Below the pieces are notes generated by a model, which had not been told where the DNA came from, did no database searches, and saw only the letters and a list, made by a program, of their open reading frames with translations. Source: JAGFIY01 sp964499285 (GTDB lineage Bacteria; Bacteroidota; Ignavibacteria; Ignavibacteriales; Melioribacteraceae). From it: a DNA stretch of 64,000 bases. Positions 44,111 to 53,163 of this stretch are shown one piece after another. The stretch lies in assembly GCA_964499285.1 (NCBI GenBank), contig CAZCLA010000010.1, positions 1 through 64,000 of the forward strand, written 5' to 3'. Position numbers and translations under genes: made by a program. How positions within the stretch are numbered: position 1 is the stretch's first letter; each line of letters opens with the position of its first letter.

Positions 44111-45793
44111 TTAAAACAAACCTGTGATCATGCCATCATCATCCACATCCATATTAACCGCTGCTGGATATTTTGGTAATCCCGGCATCAACATCATATC
44201 TCCGCATACGATTACTAAAAACCCTGCTCCTGCAGAAAGATTAGCATCCGTAACAGTTAGAACCCAATCACGAGGGACACCTATTTCTCTTTTATTATCA
44301 GATAACGACATTTGTGTTTTAGCTATGCAGATGGGAAGATTACCGAAACCAAGTTCAACAAATTTTTCAATTTTTACTCTTGCTCGTTTTTCTAGATAAA
44401 TATCCTTTGCTCCGTAAATATTTTCGGCAATTGCTCGAATTTTCTCCTCAATAGGAAGATTTAGATCATACAAAAATTTCTTTTTGGGATTTGGATTCCC
44501 ATCGGCAAGTTTCACAGATTTTTCGGCTAATTCAATAGCCCCTTCTCCGCCTTTTAGAAAAGCTTCGTGTGTTGTGTATTCAACTTCAAGTTTTTCGCAA
44601 CTATCAAATATCATTTGTATTTCTTTTTGAGTATCTGTCGGGAATTTATTGACCGCAACAAGAACCGGTACATCAAATTTTTTCATGTTCTTAATATGAA
44701 CCTCAAGATTTCCCAAGCCCTTTTTGAATGCAACAGTGTTTTCCTCGTATAATTTTGATTCTTGTTTGGAATCAACTCCGCCGTGATATTTAATCGCTCT
44801 GCAAGTTGCCACAATAACCACAGCTGAAGGCCAGAAAGGTGTATTTCTGCAAACTATATTAAAAAATTTCTCTGCTCCTAAATCCGCTCCAAATCCGCAT
44901 TCGGTTACAACATAATCAGCTAACTTTAGAGCAATTTTATCCGCGATTATACTGTTTGTTCCATGGGCTATGTTTGCAAATGGACCAGCATGAATCAATG
45001 CGGCAGTATGTTCTGTAGTCTGTACTAAGTTGGGCATAATTGCATCATTAAGCAAAACTGCCATAGCATTATTCGCTTGAAGATCTCGAGCATAAACCAA
45101 TTTTCTATCGTGTGTATATCCAACAGCAATTGATCCTAGACGTTCTTTAAGGTCCTTGCGCGAAGCAGATAAAGCAAGAATCGCCATTACCTCCGAAGCA
45201 GCCGTAATAACAAAACCTGATTCGCGTGGAACACCGTTTATTCTTCCTCCCAATCCAACAACAATTTGTCTCAGAGATCGGTCATTCATATCCATTGCAC
45301 GGTTCCAAAGGATGTTTGTTACATCAATTTTAAGATCGTTTCCCTTAAAGATGTGATTATCGAGCATAGCAGCTAATAGATTATGCGCTGCTGTTATTGC
45401 ACTTAGGTCCCCGTTAAAATGCAGATTGATCATCTCCATAGGAAGCACTTGAGAATAACCTCCGCCTGCTGCACCGCCCTTAATTCCAAATACAGGTCCT
45501 ACGGAAGGTTCACGGAGAGCAATAATTCCTTTTTTGCCTATTTTGTTGAGCGCTTGCCCAAGTCCAATGGAGGTTAAAGTTTTTCCTTCTCCAAAAGTTG
45601 TGGGACTCATTGCTGTTACGAGAATTAACTTACCATCAGTTCTTGAAGTTAGTTTGTCTATGATGTTAAGCTTTACTTTACCAGTATATCTTCCATAGAA
45701 TTCAAAATCGTCCTCACTTATTCCTAATTGATCTAGTATTTCACTGATATTTTTTAATTTAACTTGATTAGCAATTTCTTGATCGGATTTCAT
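44111..45793 (-). CDS. fhs: Formate-tetrahydrofolate ligase
   Basis: 560 residues, family length. It makes 10-formyl-THF from formate, ATP and THF, feeding one-carbon and purine synthesis. The ATP-binding motif SPTTFGEGKTLTSIGLGQAL lies at about 62-81; other signatures are REPSVGPVFGIKGGAAGGGYSQV, RQIVVGLGGRINGVPRESGF and FANIAHGTNSIIADKIAL. No folD or other C1 gene is adjacent. The 286 bp upstream (45794-46079) hold no recognisable riboswitch or gene. Confidence 0.96.
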   Translation of the reverse strand: MKSDQEIANQVKLKNISEILDQLGISEDDFEFYGRYTGKVKLNIIDKLTSRTDGKLILVTAMSPTTFGEGKTLTSIGLGQALNKIGKKGIIALREPSVGPVFGIKGGAAGGGYSQVLPMEMINLHFNGDLSAITAAHNLLAAMLDNHIFKGNDLKIDVTNILWNRAMDMNDRSLRQIVVGLGGRINGVPRESGFVITAASEVMAILALSASRKDLKERLGSIAVGYTHDRKLVYARDLQANNAMAVLLNDAIMPNLVQTTEHTAALIHAGPFANIAHGTNSIIADKIALKLADYVVTECGFGADLGAEKFFNIVCRNTPFWPSAVVIVATCRAIKYHGGVDSKQESKLYEENTVAFKKGLGNLEVHIKNMKKFDVPVLVAVNKFPTDTQKEIQMIFDSCEKLEVEYTTHEAFLKGGEGAIELAEKSVKLADGNPNPKKKFLYDLNLPIEEKIRAIAENIYGAKDIYLEKRARVKIEKFVELGFGNLPICIAKTQMSLSDNKREIGVPRDWVLTVTDANLSAGAGFLVIVCGDMMLMPGLPKYPAAVNMDVDDDGMITGLF

Positions 45794-46079
45794 TGTATCA
45801 CCTCTTCAAATTAACACGACTTATAGCAAAGTTAAGAAGTTTACAATTAGAATGATATGTAAATCGGTATCATAATTTAATTTAACAGTCGTGTTTAACT
45901 ATATCACAAGTAAATAATAATTCAAGAAAAGAATTTATGATCGAATAAAGAAAGATAGATCAATAGTATACAAACTATGACTAATAAAGTTTGATAGATA
46001 ATTTTCTTTGAAATTTTCATTTAATAATCAATTGCAGTATTTTTGGTCGTATTTTCCAATAAAAAGAAAGGAGGATTAA

Positions 46080-47015
46080 ATGCAGACAATATTGGGTGCG
46101 GGAGGCGGAGTAGGAACCCTGCTTGCAAAATCTCTTTCAAAATATACAGATAAAATTAAAATTTTCAGCAGAAATCCAAAAAAGGTCAATGAAAATGATA
46201 TCTTATTTCCCGGAGATTTAATAAAAAGAGAGGATGTGGATAAAGCCGTGGAAGGTTCGGAAATAGTTTACCTAATGGCTGGTTTTCAATATAATATAAA
46301 AGTATGGCGTGAAGTATGGCCAAAGGTCATGTCAAACGTTATAGAAGCTTGTGAAAAGCATTCAGCAAAGTTCGTGTTCTTCGATAATATTTATATGTAT
46401 GATAAAAATCATCTGAATTACATGGATGAAAAAACTCCTATTAATCCACCAAGTAAGAAGGGGAAGATACGTGCCGAAATTTTTAGTCAGTTTATGTCAG
46501 CTGTTGAAGCCAATAAAATTGAAGGACTTGTAGCAAGATGTGCGGATTATTACGGATCGGGAGTCGAGAACACAAGTGTGCTATCAAACACCGTTTTCAA
46601 AGCGCTTTCGGAGGATAAAAAAGCAACATGGCTTGGTTCAGATAGTTTCCCACACAGTTTCACTTTTACGGAAGATGCGGCGGAAGCTACGGCTCTGCTT
46701 GGTAATACAAATGATGCTTATGGAGAGGTTTGGCACCTCCCGACTCAAAAGAATCCTCCGACCGGTAAAGAATGGGTTCAATTGATTGCCGAAAAAATGA
46801 ATAAGGAACCAAAATATAGAGTCGCAACTACAGGTATGCTGAAATTTGCAGGAATATTCTCACCATTAATGAGAGAATTAATCGAAATGAATTATCAATT
46901 CGATCGTCCCTATGTTTTTAATAGTGATAAGTTTGAAACGAAATTCAACTACAAACCAATTAGTTACGAAAATGGTGTTGAGAAAATTATTGCGACGGAT
47001 TATTCAGGAAAATAA
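46080..47015 (+). CDS. NAD(P)-dependent epimerase/dehydratase-like protein
   Basis: 311 residues of the extended/atypical SDR family. The Rossmann motif GAGGGVGTLLAKSL opens the chain at residue 6, after MQTIL. ASEIVYLMAG-like context (GSEIVYLMAGFQYN) and FVFFDNIYMYDKNHLNYMDE follow, with an active-site-like Tyr in that loop but no clear YxxxK. A strong AAAGGAGG site precedes the ATG, supporting the start. The substrate is unknown. It is followed directly by the glycerate kinase gene, 0 bp apart. Confidence 0.8.
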   Translation: MQTILGAGGGVGTLLAKSLSKYTDKIKIFSRNPKKVNENDILFPGDLIKREDVDKAVEGSEIVYLMAGFQYNIKVWREVWPKVMSNVIEACEKHSAKFVFFDNIYMYDKNHLNYMDEKTPINPPSKKGKIRAEIFSQFMSAVEANKIEGLVARCADYYGSGVENTSVLSNTVFKALSEDKKATWLGSDSFPHSFTFTEDAAEATALLGNTNDAYGEVWHLPTQKNPPTGKEWVQLIAEKMNKEPKYRVATTGMLKFAGIFSPLMRELIEMNYQFDRPYVFNSDKFETKFNYKPISYENGVEKIIATDYSGK

Positions 47016-48320
47016 ATGATGCATCCATTGCAATTGACTCTTGATAATATTTTGAGTGAACTTTTTAATTGTATTGATCCGATTAAACTCGTTGAGAAAG
47101 CTTTTAAATTAAAAAATAACGAGCTTATCGCAGCCGGAAAAAGTTATGAATTATTCAACTATGATAAAATTGTTGTTTTGGGAGCGGGGAAAGCAGGCAC
47201 AAAAATGGCAATGGGTGTCGAGACGGTTCTAGGTGATTTGATTACAAGTGGAATTGTAGCTGTGCCCAAGGATTATAAGTCAGTTTTAAAAAGAATAGAT
47301 GTTTGTCCTGGCGGACACCCTTTTCCAAATCAAAATAGTTTGAAGAATGGTAAAAAAATATTCGATCTTGCATCATCGTTAAAGAAGAATGATTTGGCCA
47401 TAGTGTTGATTTCAGGGGGCGGTTCAGCATCGATGGAACTTCTTCCCGATGAAATCTCATTGGATGTCTATGTAAGACTAATTAAAAAAATGATGCTTAA
47501 CGGAGCATCAATAGATGAAATAAATCTTGTAAGACAAAACATTTCTTTGATAAAGGGCGGAAAACTTGCTGAAGCCATTTATCCCGCTGATTCTATTACT
47601 TTAATTTTATCGGATGTAATTGGTGATAAGAAAGAATTTGTTGCCTCAGGACCGACGGTTAGACCAGCTTCCTATAAAAGACAGTCAATTATCAATATTC
47701 TTGAAAAATATGAGATTAGAACAAATCAATTTTCTCAAATATTCGATTTGTTGGATAAAAGAATGACACGTAAGATTGAAGAAAATAAATTCTCTAAAAC
47801 AAATAATGTCTTGATTGGGAATAATTCACTAGCACTTGAATCAATTAAGAACTACGCAGTCAAACTTGGAATTGATACAACAGTTATCTCGAGTTCAATT
47901 CAAGGCGAGGCAAGAGAAGCCGGAAAAGAGTTGACCAAAAAAATTATTGAACTGACGAAAACTTTGAAAAAACCGCATTGCTTTATATGGGGAGGCGAAC
48001 CGACCGTATCAGTAAAAGGAAATGGAAAAGGAGGGAGGTGTCAAGAGATGGTAATTGAGATGCTTATCGGATTGAAAAATTTTGGAAGGGAATTTATTTT
48101 AACATGTTTCGGGAGTGACGGAATTGATGGCAACAGCGATGCTGCAGGAGCCGTGATCGACAATACAACATGGAAATTAGTCAATAATAAAAATCTAATT
48201 CCTGAGGACTATCTTAACGAAAATAATTCAAATAAGTTTTTTAAAAAGATCAATTGTGAATTAAAACTTGGTCATACCGGAACAAATGTAATGGATATTG
48301 GAATAATGCTTATGAACTAA
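47016..48320 (+). CDS. Glycerate 2-kinase, DUF4147/MOFRL family
   Basis: 434 residues. N-terminal DUF4147 domain with VLGAGKAGTKMAMGVE, CPGGHPFPNQNS and VLISGGGSASMELLP; C-terminal MOFRL domain with CFIWGGEPTVSVKGNGKGGRCQEMV and CFGSDGIDGNSDAAGAV. The family phosphorylates D-glycerate at C2 (formerly annotated hydroxypyruvate reductase TtuD), linking serine/glyoxylate breakdown to glycolysis. Convergent with the threonine/serine dehydratase; the stop codons overlap in a shared CTAA. Confidence 0.92.
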   Translation: MMHPLQLTLDNILSELFNCIDPIKLVEKAFKLKNNELIAAGKSYELFNYDKIVVLGAGKAGTKMAMGVETVLGDLITSGIVAVPKDYKSVLKRIDVCPGGHPFPNQNSLKNGKKIFDLASSLKKNDLAIVLISGGGSASMELLPDEISLDVYVRLIKKMMLNGASIDEINLVRQNISLIKGGKLAEAIYPADSITLILSDVIGDKKEFVASGPTVRPASYKRQSIINILEKYEIRTNQFSQIFDLLDKRMTRKIEENKFSKTNNVLIGNNSLALESIKNYAVKLGIDTTVISSSIQGEAREAGKELTKKIIELTKTLKKPHCFIWGGEPTVSVKGNGKGGRCQEMVIEMLIGLKNFGREFILTCFGSDGIDGNSDAAGAVIDNTTWKLVNNKNLIPEDYLNENNSNKFFKKINCELKLGHTGTNVMDIGIMLMN

Positions 48321-49276
48321 GCATCAATCCAAGGAAGATTTGTTAGGTCTACGTTTCCTCCTGTTAAAATTATAGCTGTTTTCTTTCCTTTGAACTTTTC
48401 CGGTTTTGTAATAATAGCGGAAAGTGCAACTGCTGAGGAAGGTTCAACGACAATTTTCATCCGCTCATAAATCATCTTCATCGCTGCAACAATGTTTTCT
48501 TCAGATACAGGAATAATCTCATCTATTCTCTCTTTAATAATAGTAAAAGTTCTTTCGGAAAGAGAGGTTAACAGACCGTCGGCAATAGTTTGTGGATTGA
48601 TGGAAGGGTAAATTTTGCCATCCCTAATAGAACGATAAGCATCATCAGCACCTTTCGGCTCTGCAGCCACAATCTTTGTTCTGTTGGCAAAATATTTTGC
48701 GGAAAGACATGTTCCGCTAAGCAAACCTCCTCCTCCGACAGGTACAATTATGTAATCAAGTTCTTTATATTCTTCAAAAATTTCTTTTGCACAAGTCGAT
48801 TGCCCGCAAATAATATCGTGATTGTCGTACGGATGTATAAACTTTGCATTTGTCTCTTGTACAATCTCTTTAAGTTTTTCTTCCCGTGCTTTTTGATTCG
48901 GTTCACAAAAAGTGATTTCCCCGCCATAATTTCTGACAGCTTCTTGTTTGATCTTCGGGGCAGTTCTCGGCATTACGATGTAGGCTTTAGTTCCAGCATT
49001 TCTTGCAGCTAAAGAAAGTGCTGCTGCGTGATTGCCTGATGAATGAGTCGCCACTCCGTTTTTAAGTTTCTCCTTCGGTAAGTTCAAAACTGCGTTTGTT
49101 GCCCCGCGGAATTTAAAAGCACCTACCTTTTGAAAGTTCTCGCATTTAAAGAAGAGTTCGCATTGAAAAATATTGTTAAGTGTAAGCGATGTTAAAATTG
49201 GGGTTCGTTTCACTAATCCATCAATTCTGTGTTGAGCTTCGATTAACTCATTAACGCTGGGTATATCAATTCTCAT
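48317..49276 (-). CDS. Threonine/serine dehydratase, catabolic type (PLP)
   Basis: About 319 residues from the ATG at 49276 (ATGA overlap with the TetR stop; an ATG at 49294 is also possible). Fold-type II PLP enzyme: catalytic Lys in FQKVGAFKFRGATNAV, Asn in ATHSSGNHAAAL, phosphate cradle VPVGGGGLLSG and late TGGNVD. It lacks the C-terminal ACT-like regulatory domains of biosynthetic IlvA, so it resembles TdcB or serine racemase/dehydratase. Co-transcribed with a TetR regulator and facing glycerate kinase, it may serve serine/threonine degradation. Confidence 0.92.
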   Translation of the reverse strand: MRIDIPSVNELIEAQHRIDGLVKRTPILTSLTLNNIFQCELFFKCENFQKVGAFKFRGATNAVLNLPKEKLKNGVATHSSGNHAAALSLAARNAGTKAYIVMPRTAPKIKQEAVRNYGGEITFCEPNQKAREEKLKEIVQETNAKFIHPYDNHDIICGQSTCAKEIFEEYKELDYIIVPVGGGGLLSGTCLSAKYFANRTKIVAAEPKGADDAYRSIRDGKIYPSINPQTIADGLLTSLSERTFTIIKERIDEIIPVSEENIVAAMKMIYERMKIVVEPSSAVALSAIITKPEKFKGKKTAIILTGGNVDLTNLPWIDA

Positions 49277-49863
49277 CTTTTTATTGATTCCCAAAATACA
49301 TCAATATGTTTGTTTATTTCTTCTTTGACATTTATGATTTCTTTTTTATCGGTCGAGTTCAAAGCTGTCATTCTTAAAATTATAAAAGGAGAAATAAACT
49401 GTTTAGCCAATATTTTCGGTGAGATTTTTTTGATGAAACCATGATCGCTCATCTGTTGAAAAAGTATTTCGAAAAGATCAATCAGATTGTTTAAGTATGT
49501 GCTCAAATTGTAGTTTGGATCAACTGAAACTGATATTTCTTCTTTCAACAATATTTTCCACAACATTTTTTCTTGCTCCGAAGTCCATAGCTCGAGTATT
49601 TTATCCGAAAGTCTCTCTAAAAATATTTTTGGAGTACCGATTATATCAATCAATTCTTCTGTTACAAGTTCTGAAGCGTTTATACTTTTTGCATGCTCTG
49701 CTAAAATAGTTTGAAGAATTTCTTCTTTAGAACTGAAATGATTATAAATCGCACTTTCTCTCACTCCTACTTCTGAGGCAATTTTTCTTATTGAAGTTCC
49801 GGAATACCCATTCTCGGATATCATTCTAAGAGCGCTTGTTAAAATCTTTTCTTTTGTTGACAT
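49273..49863 (-). CDS. TetR/AcrR family transcriptional regulator
   Basis: About 196 residues from the ATG at 49863; a longer reading to 49917 adds only an unlikely hydrophobic leader. The N-terminal HTH is clear: KILTSALRMISENGYSGTSIRKIASEVGVRESAIYNHFSSKEEIL. The C-terminal ligand domain is variable. It overlaps the start of the dehydratase gene by 4 bp (ATGA), so the regulator and the enzyme are translationally coupled. Ligand unknown. Confidence 0.9.
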   Translation of the reverse strand: MSTKEKILTSALRMISENGYSGTSIRKIASEVGVRESAIYNHFSSKEEILQTILAEHAKSINASELVTEELIDIIGTPKIFLERLSDKILELWTSEQEKMLWKILLKEEISVSVDPNYNLSTYLNNLIDLFEILFQQMSDHGFIKKISPKILAKQFISPFIILRMTALNSTDKKEIINVKEEINKHIDVFWESIKR

Positions 49864-49973
49864 TTTTTGTTGTGAACGTTCGTTAATAATATAGAAAATA
49901 ATTATATTCCATTCCACTAAATTGTTTCGGAAATAATTCGATAATGGATTTGAATTTCAGAATAAATTAATAT

Positions 49974-51214
49974 ATGAAAATGATTAGAGTTAATATCGCC
50001 ATATTTTTATTTCTTTTGTCACTAGTAAATCTTTCTGTTTTATATGCTCAAACCGATATGGAATTATTGCAGCGACACATGAAGAGCAAAAATTTGGATA
50101 ACCATTGGGTGGATAAAGCCCTTGATCTGACCGAAAATATATATATGTCAGAACCGAAAAAAATAAAGGAAATATTATTAACAATTGCCGACATTGCGAA
50201 GGATATTTCATACTCTGAGGGAGAAAACACTGCCTACTTTCAACTTGCTGAAGTTTATATGATAGAAACCAAAAATGATTCCTCATATAATATGATAATA
50301 CGAAGTTTAAATAATCAACATGGTTTTAAAGAATCTTTGAACCGATTTAATGCATATGTAACTCTCGGAACACTTTATTACGAAACGGACAAATATGATT
50401 CTGCGATGATTGCACTTGATAATGCGGAAGCTTTAGTTGATTCAAAAATGGATTCTACAAAAATTGCACGCCTCCTTAATAGTCGTGCAAATATTTACAG
50501 CAGACAAGGTATGTATTCAGAAGCTGTTGAAGAATATCTTAAATGTGNNNNNNNNNNNNNNNNNNNNNNNNNNNNNNNNNNNNNNNNNNNNNNNNNNNNN
50601 NNNNNNNNNNNNNNNNNNNNNNNNNNNNNNNNNNNNNNNNNNNNNNNCGCAATTTAGGTAACTCTGAAAGAATGGCTCAAAACTACTTGAACATGGCAAA
50701 TATATATTCTGCAAAAGGGGATAAGCAAAAAGCGTTAGATTATTTTAATTTTTCATTAGCACGCTGCATAATTGCTGGTATTGACTACGGAAAGCTGCTG
50801 AATTACATGAGCATTGCAGGTATTTATATTGATTTGAAAGAATATGATAAAGCTTTGCAAAATCTTGACTCCGCATCAGTCTATGTGGAAAAATTTAATA
50901 TGCCGCGTGAAAAGATGCACTTGCTCAAAACATTTTCAGAACTGTACACGGCGAAAGGCAATTATAAGTTGGCTTTGGAATTTGAAACTAAACATAATGC
51001 GTTGAAAGATAGTCTATTCAGCGAGGACAAAAAGAATGAGATACTCGCGCTCGAAAAAGATCATAAGTCTCGTCAAACCGAAATTGATTCAAAACTTCAT
51101 GAAGTTGAAAGTTCTCAAAATCTACTCTATTATATTATTTTGTTCCTTCTAACGGCACTTGTCGCGTTATCATTGCTCTATCTTCGATCAGCCAGGGGAA
51201 GAAAAGAGCAGTAA
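49974..51214 (+). CDS. Exported TPR protein with C-terminal membrane anchor, split by assembly gap
   Basis: Signal-peptide-like start (MKMIRVNIAIFLFLLSLVNLSVLYAQ), then helical TPR-like repeats on both sides of the N run (before: RFNAYVTLGTLYYETDKYDSAMIALDNAE; after: MAQNYLNMANIYSAKGDKQKALDYFNFSLA), then a coiled coil and one transmembrane helix (NLLYYIILFLLTALVALSLL) and a short basic tail. The two halves are in different frames across the 100 N, so the placeholder length is wrong: the true gap should be 2 mod 3 if the gene is intact. This TPR-TM shape is the sensor half of many Bacteroidota kinases, but no kinase follows. Confidence 0.8.
50548..50647. other. Assembly gap (100 N)
   Basis: Exactly 100 undetermined bases, a conventional scaffold placeholder, inside the TPR gene. 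The missing length is unknown. Confidence 0.97.
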
Positions 51215-51331
51215 TTAATAAGAATCTTAAACATAAATCTGATTTCTCTTGATTGAAAAACAAAAGTTCCATATTTTATAATCAGAATAAAAATTCTTAT
51301 TAAAACTATAAACTAAAAGCGAAGGCAAAGG

Positions 51332-52558
51332 ATGAGTGAATTTATTAATAACAGCAGAAAAAGAGTCGAGGATTTAAAAGAATTGATTTTGAAAATGCAT
51401 AAAGGAGAATCAGTAGAGGATACGCAGAAAGAATTGAAAAAAGCTCTTGGCGAAATTCCTTACGGTGAAGTTGTCCAAGCAGAAGAAGAAATAATAAGAG
51501 ATGGATTAGTCGAGCAGGAGGAAGTGTTAAAGTTTTGTGATCTTCATTCAGATGCATTGAAGGGAAATTTGATGAGTAAATTCTCTAAAGAAATTCCGGA
51601 AGGTCATCCGGTGGATGTTTTCATAAATGAAAATCGTGAAGTTGAAAAAGTTATAGAAAACGTGCGTAAACTATATCCATCCGAAAATTACAACGGATCA
51701 CCGGCTGAAACATTAAACGAAATCAACAAACTGTTTAATTTATTGATGGATATCGATAAACATTATGTGAGAAAGGAAAACCTAGTATTCCCGTTTTTGG
51801 AAAAGCATAATATTACCGGTCCGCCAATGGTAATGTGGGGCAAGCACGACGAAACCAGAGCCATGCTGAAATCTGCATTTTCTGTTTTCGCTGAAAAGGA
51901 AAGTGTTGATATAGAAACCTTGAGCGGTTTCAAGGAATTTATGTTTGAACCTGCACTTAAATCGATTGAGGAAATGATTTACAAAGAAGAAAATATTCTC
52001 TTCCCAATGTGTATTGATACTTTTACCAATATCGAATGGTATGAAATCGATCAGCAAAGTGATGAAATTGGTTTCTGTATTTTTTATCCCGAAAAAAGAT
52101 GGCAGCCGGAATTTGAAACCGGCAAAGACCGCTTGGAAAAAGAAGAATCCAAATTCAAACTTACAACCGGAAGTCTTTCACCGGATGAACTCGAAGGAAT
52201 ATTTAATTCAATTCCTCTTGATGTGACGTTCGTGGATAAAGATGATAAAGTTCGTTACTTCTCGCATGGAACTGATAGAATATTCCAAAGAAGTAAAGCA
52301 ATTCTCGGAAGAGAGGTGCAATACTGTCATCCTCCGTCAAGTGTGCATATTGTTAATCAAATATTGGGTGATTTCAAATCGGGCAAACAAAATGCAGCAA
52401 AGTTCTGGATAAATTTTCATGGCAAATTCGTACACATTTCTTATTATGCAGTTCGAGATGTAGAAGGGAATTATCTTGGAACAGTTGAGTTAACACAGGA
52501 CATTGCCGAGTTTAAAGAATTAGAAGGAGAAAGGAGAATTTTGCAGTATGACAATTAA
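51332..52558 (+). CDS. DUF438 / hemerythrin-like / PAS protein
   Basis: 408 residues. DUF438 domain (about 10-80), then an HHE hemerythrin-like four-helix domain with histidines and acidic residues at diiron-type positions (EGHPVDVFINEN, DIDKHYVRKENLVFPFLEKH, MWGKHDETRAML, EEMIYKEENILFPM), then a PAS domain (about 290-400; ITPLDVTFVDKDDKVRYFSHG-like, RSKAILGREVQYCHPP). Such proteins are linked to oxygen or NO sensing and iron-sulphur repair in anaerobes. Overlaps the next gene by 11 bp, so the two act together. Confidence 0.9.
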   Translation: MSEFINNSRKRVEDLKELILKMHKGESVEDTQKELKKALGEIPYGEVVQAEEEIIRDGLVEQEEVLKFCDLHSDALKGNLMSKFSKEIPEGHPVDVFINENREVEKVIENVRKLYPSENYNGSPAETLNEINKLFNLLMDIDKHYVRKENLVFPFLEKHNITGPPMVMWGKHDETRAMLKSAFSVFAEKESVDIETLSGFKEFMFEPALKSIEEMIYKEENILFPMCIDTFTNIEWYEIDQQSDEIGFCIFYPEKRWQPEFETGKDRLEKEESKFKLTTGSLSPDELEGIFNSIPLDVTFVDKDDKVRYFSHGTDRIFQRSKAILGREVQYCHPPSSVHIVNQILGDFKSGKQNAAKFWINFHGKFVHISYYAVRDVEGNYLGTVELTQDIAEFKELEGERRILQYDN

Positions 52559-53087
52559 AGAAGATTTCAAATTAGATATAACCCCCAAGACTTTAGTTGG
52601 TGATTTACTAAAAAATTATCCACAGCTTGAAGATAAACTAATCGAAATTGCTCCCGTTTTTAAGAAATTAAAAAATCCGGTTCTGCGAAGAACGATTGCG
52701 AAAGTAACAACATTAAAACAAGCAGCGATTATAGGCGGAATATCATTGTCTTTTATAATTAAAGAACTTAGAAAGGAAGCAAATATGGATGGCATAGATG
52801 TTTCTAATGATATTTTTGAAAGTATCAAACCAAAACCTGCTTGGGTTGAAGAGAATAAAATTCTTAATGAATATGATGCTCGCGAAGATTTAGAAAACGG
52901 CAATCATCCGGCGGCAAAAGTGACCAAAGATATACTTCAATTAAAAGAAAAGGAAAATTATTTGTTAATCACTCCTTTTATTCCCGCCCCCTTAATTAAG
53001 ATAATGGAAGACAAGGGATTTGAAACATTCACTGAAAAGATTGCAGAAGAAAACTTTAAAACATACGTTTCAAAATCCTTTGCATAA
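52548..53087 (+). CDS. DUF1858 plus DUF2249-like protein
   Basis: 179 residues. N-terminal DUF1858 (about 9-70: LDITPKTLVGDLLKNYPQLEDKLIEIAPVF), a ~35-residue linker, and a C-terminal alpha/beta domain (about 105-175; YDAREDLENGNHPAAKVTKDI, LLITPFIPAPLIKIMEDKG) typical of DUF2249, a TusA-like fold. DUF1858 and DUF2249 recur with hemerythrin/DUF438 proteins, as in this pair. The TusA-type active Cys is not present. Function unknown; probably linked to redox or NO stress. Confidence 0.85.
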   Translation: MTIKEDFKLDITPKTLVGDLLKNYPQLEDKLIEIAPVFKKLKNPVLRRTIAKVTTLKQAAIIGGISLSFIIKELRKEANMDGIDVSNDIFESIKPKPAWVEENKILNEYDAREDLENGNHPAAKVTKDILQLKEKENYLLITPFIPAPLIKIMEDKGFETFTEKIAEENFKTYVSKSFA

Positions 53088-53163
53088 AAAATTTTGTCGT
53101 ATCAAAAGGTCGATTATGACGAAACGCAAACAAAATATTATTATTAAATAGATTAAATTTCTA

